DNA from: Ilyobacter polytropus | Lineage (GTDB): Bacteria > Fusobacteriota > Fusobacteriia > Fusobacteriales > Fusobacteriaceae | NCBI GenBank assembly: GCA_003246855.1 | Contig: QKCP01000058.1 | Coordinates: forward strand, 1 to 63,916 | DNA: 63,916 nucleotides | Reading direction: 5' to 3' | Shown here: positions 63,461-63,916 of the stretch, piece after piece | Numbering within the stretch: position 1 is the stretch's first letter | How the letters are laid out: each line of letters opens with the position of its first letter | The notes under the pieces: generated by a model | Told to the model about the DNA's origin: nothing | The model's database searches: none | Seen by the model: the letters and a program-made list of their open reading frames with translations, nothing else | Program-made: the position numbers and the translations under genes

Positions 63461-63916
63461 TTACCCCTTTTTAGCATAAAGACTTATTTTCACGTCTACA
63501 GTAAGCCCTTCTAAAGCATCTAATTTTTCTAAGCTTGCCACCCTTTCCTTTTTTGCCTTATAGTAGTAAGGGGTCATCCTGACAAGGTTCATAATTTCCT
63601 GCTTATTTCCCAGATTTATTTTATACGTGAGTTCCTCTGCTGCAATCAGGTCAAACTCTTCCCCTGTTTCCGCCTCAAGGTCTACCTCGTCCACCCAAAC
63701 ATCATCATACAAAAGTTCTCTCAATTCCAAAAGGTGGTGCTTGCCGCTGCTTACTACCAAGAGTTGACCTCCGTCCTTTAGCACCCTGCTGTACTCTTTG
63801 CTGAATATTTTGCTAAACATGCACAGCACGGCTTCAAAACTCCCGGATTTAAAAGGAAGATTGACTCCGCTCCCCACCAAAAACTGTACTTTTTTATTTT
63901 TTTTGGCGGCTATTTT
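63461..63916 (-). CDS. RlmA-like rRNA guanine-N1 methyltransferase (partial)
   Basis: The frame stays open to the window edge, so the N-terminus with zinc ribbon and SAM motif I is missing. About 151 residues remain: LPFKSGSFEAVLCMFSK, YSRVLKDGGQLLVVS, KHHLLELRELLYDDV and LVRMTPYYYKAK, which follow the order of RlmA(I), the 23S rRNA methylase (G745 in E. coli). Next to acpS. The product name is by pattern only. Confidence 0.75.
   Translation of the reverse strand, partial: KIAAKKNKKVQFLVGSGVNLPFKSGSFEAVLCMFSKIFSKEYSRVLKDGGQLLVVSSGKHHLLELRELLYDDVWVDEVDLEAETGEEFDLIAAEELTYKINLGNKQEIMNLVRMTPYYYKAKKERVASLEKLDALEGLTVDVKISLYAKKG

Noticed and set aside
1-63916. CRISPR arrays, tRNA or rRNA genes, insertion sequences, attachment sites, replication origin
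   Set aside because: No regularly spaced repeats, cloverleaf or TTCGA-type arms in the right frame, transposase motifs, integrase genes or DnaA-box clusters were seen on reading both strands.
54062-63916. Idea that phosphoglucomutase, TrpX-like and transporter genes form one operon
   Set aside because: Clear terminators at 53966, 55915 and 56980 and a promoter at 57218 split them into separate units.

Overview
The window is low-GC bacterial chromosome, or large-replicon, DNA carrying about 63 genes, mostly on the minus strand. The gene content suggests a fermentative, double-membrane, motile anaerobe, most likely a member of the Fusobacteriota close to Ilyobacter or Propionigenium. Pointers are a butyryl-CoA module, a tartrate/D-malate dehydrogenase, 2[4Fe-4S] ferredoxin, FeoAB iron uptake, lipoprotein and Sec signal peptides, SepF, and strong GGAGG ribosome sites. 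The taxon is an inference; no rRNA or tRNA gene is present to settle it.

Layout. 1-6700: an AT-richer, loosely packed block with acyl-CoA dehydrogenase, MaoC-type (R)-hydratase, a small helical protein, thiolase and an SDR reductase, faced by a divergent TetR-type regulator built of two TetR units in one chain. The gaps hold decayed pieces that look like a CoA-transferase C-terminus and possibly a phosphate butyryltransferase C-terminus. 7083-9455: a beta-solenoid membrane protein and tartrate/malate dehydrogenase. 9513-14409: an operon of thymidine kinase-dethiobiotin synthetase fusion, pseudopilin-like protein, TruA-like/KH protein, HD protein and a B12-type radical SAM protein. 14582-15471: a 35-residue ORF inside its own terminator, and a UspA-like protein. 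15916-25088: a tightly packed run of cheA, a phosphotransfer-like protein lacking the histidine, two chemoreceptors, cheW, glgC and a ROK glucokinase. 25232-28790: trpS, a YiiX-like lipoprotein, pgeF and a DUF2491-like protein. 28861-35586: ferredoxin, an AmmeMemoRadiSam operon with fused radical SAM and MEMO domains, DUF2023 and DUF2325 proteins, and an iron-uptake operon (feoA, feoB, FeoB-associated Cys-rich protein, a second feoA-like gene).

35720-43591: a complete phosphate regulon (pstS2, pstS1, pstC, pstA, pstB, phoU, phoB, phoR). Three of its promoters carry the same array of hexamers spaced 11 bp and ending at identical positions relative to TATAAT; this reads as a PhoB operator set used three times. 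43688-49849: tandem TtcA-like proteins, a Cys-containing winged-helix protein with a structured leader, a substrate-binding-protein/chemoreceptor pair and another PP-loop enzyme. 49939-53806: cysK with an Rrf2 regulator and its operator, sepF, a PLP-binding protein and hemW. 54062-63916: phosphoglucomutase, an orphan TrpX-like binding protein preceded by a full trp-type attenuator with a Trp-Trp leader peptide, an OFA-family transporter, gltX, a DUF2993 protein, prfB with its programmed frameshift, a secreted protein of unknown function, acpS and a truncated RlmA-like methyltransferase.

The observations that best merit a second look are the triplicated Pho promoter architecture, the trp attenuator on an orphan transporter gene, the Tdk-BioD and TruA-KH fusions, the histidine-less phosphotransfer-like protein beside CheA, and the decayed butyrate-terminal genes next to an (R)-type butyryl-CoA operon. 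Start codons were chosen from ribosome-site spacing and were not tested by any search.
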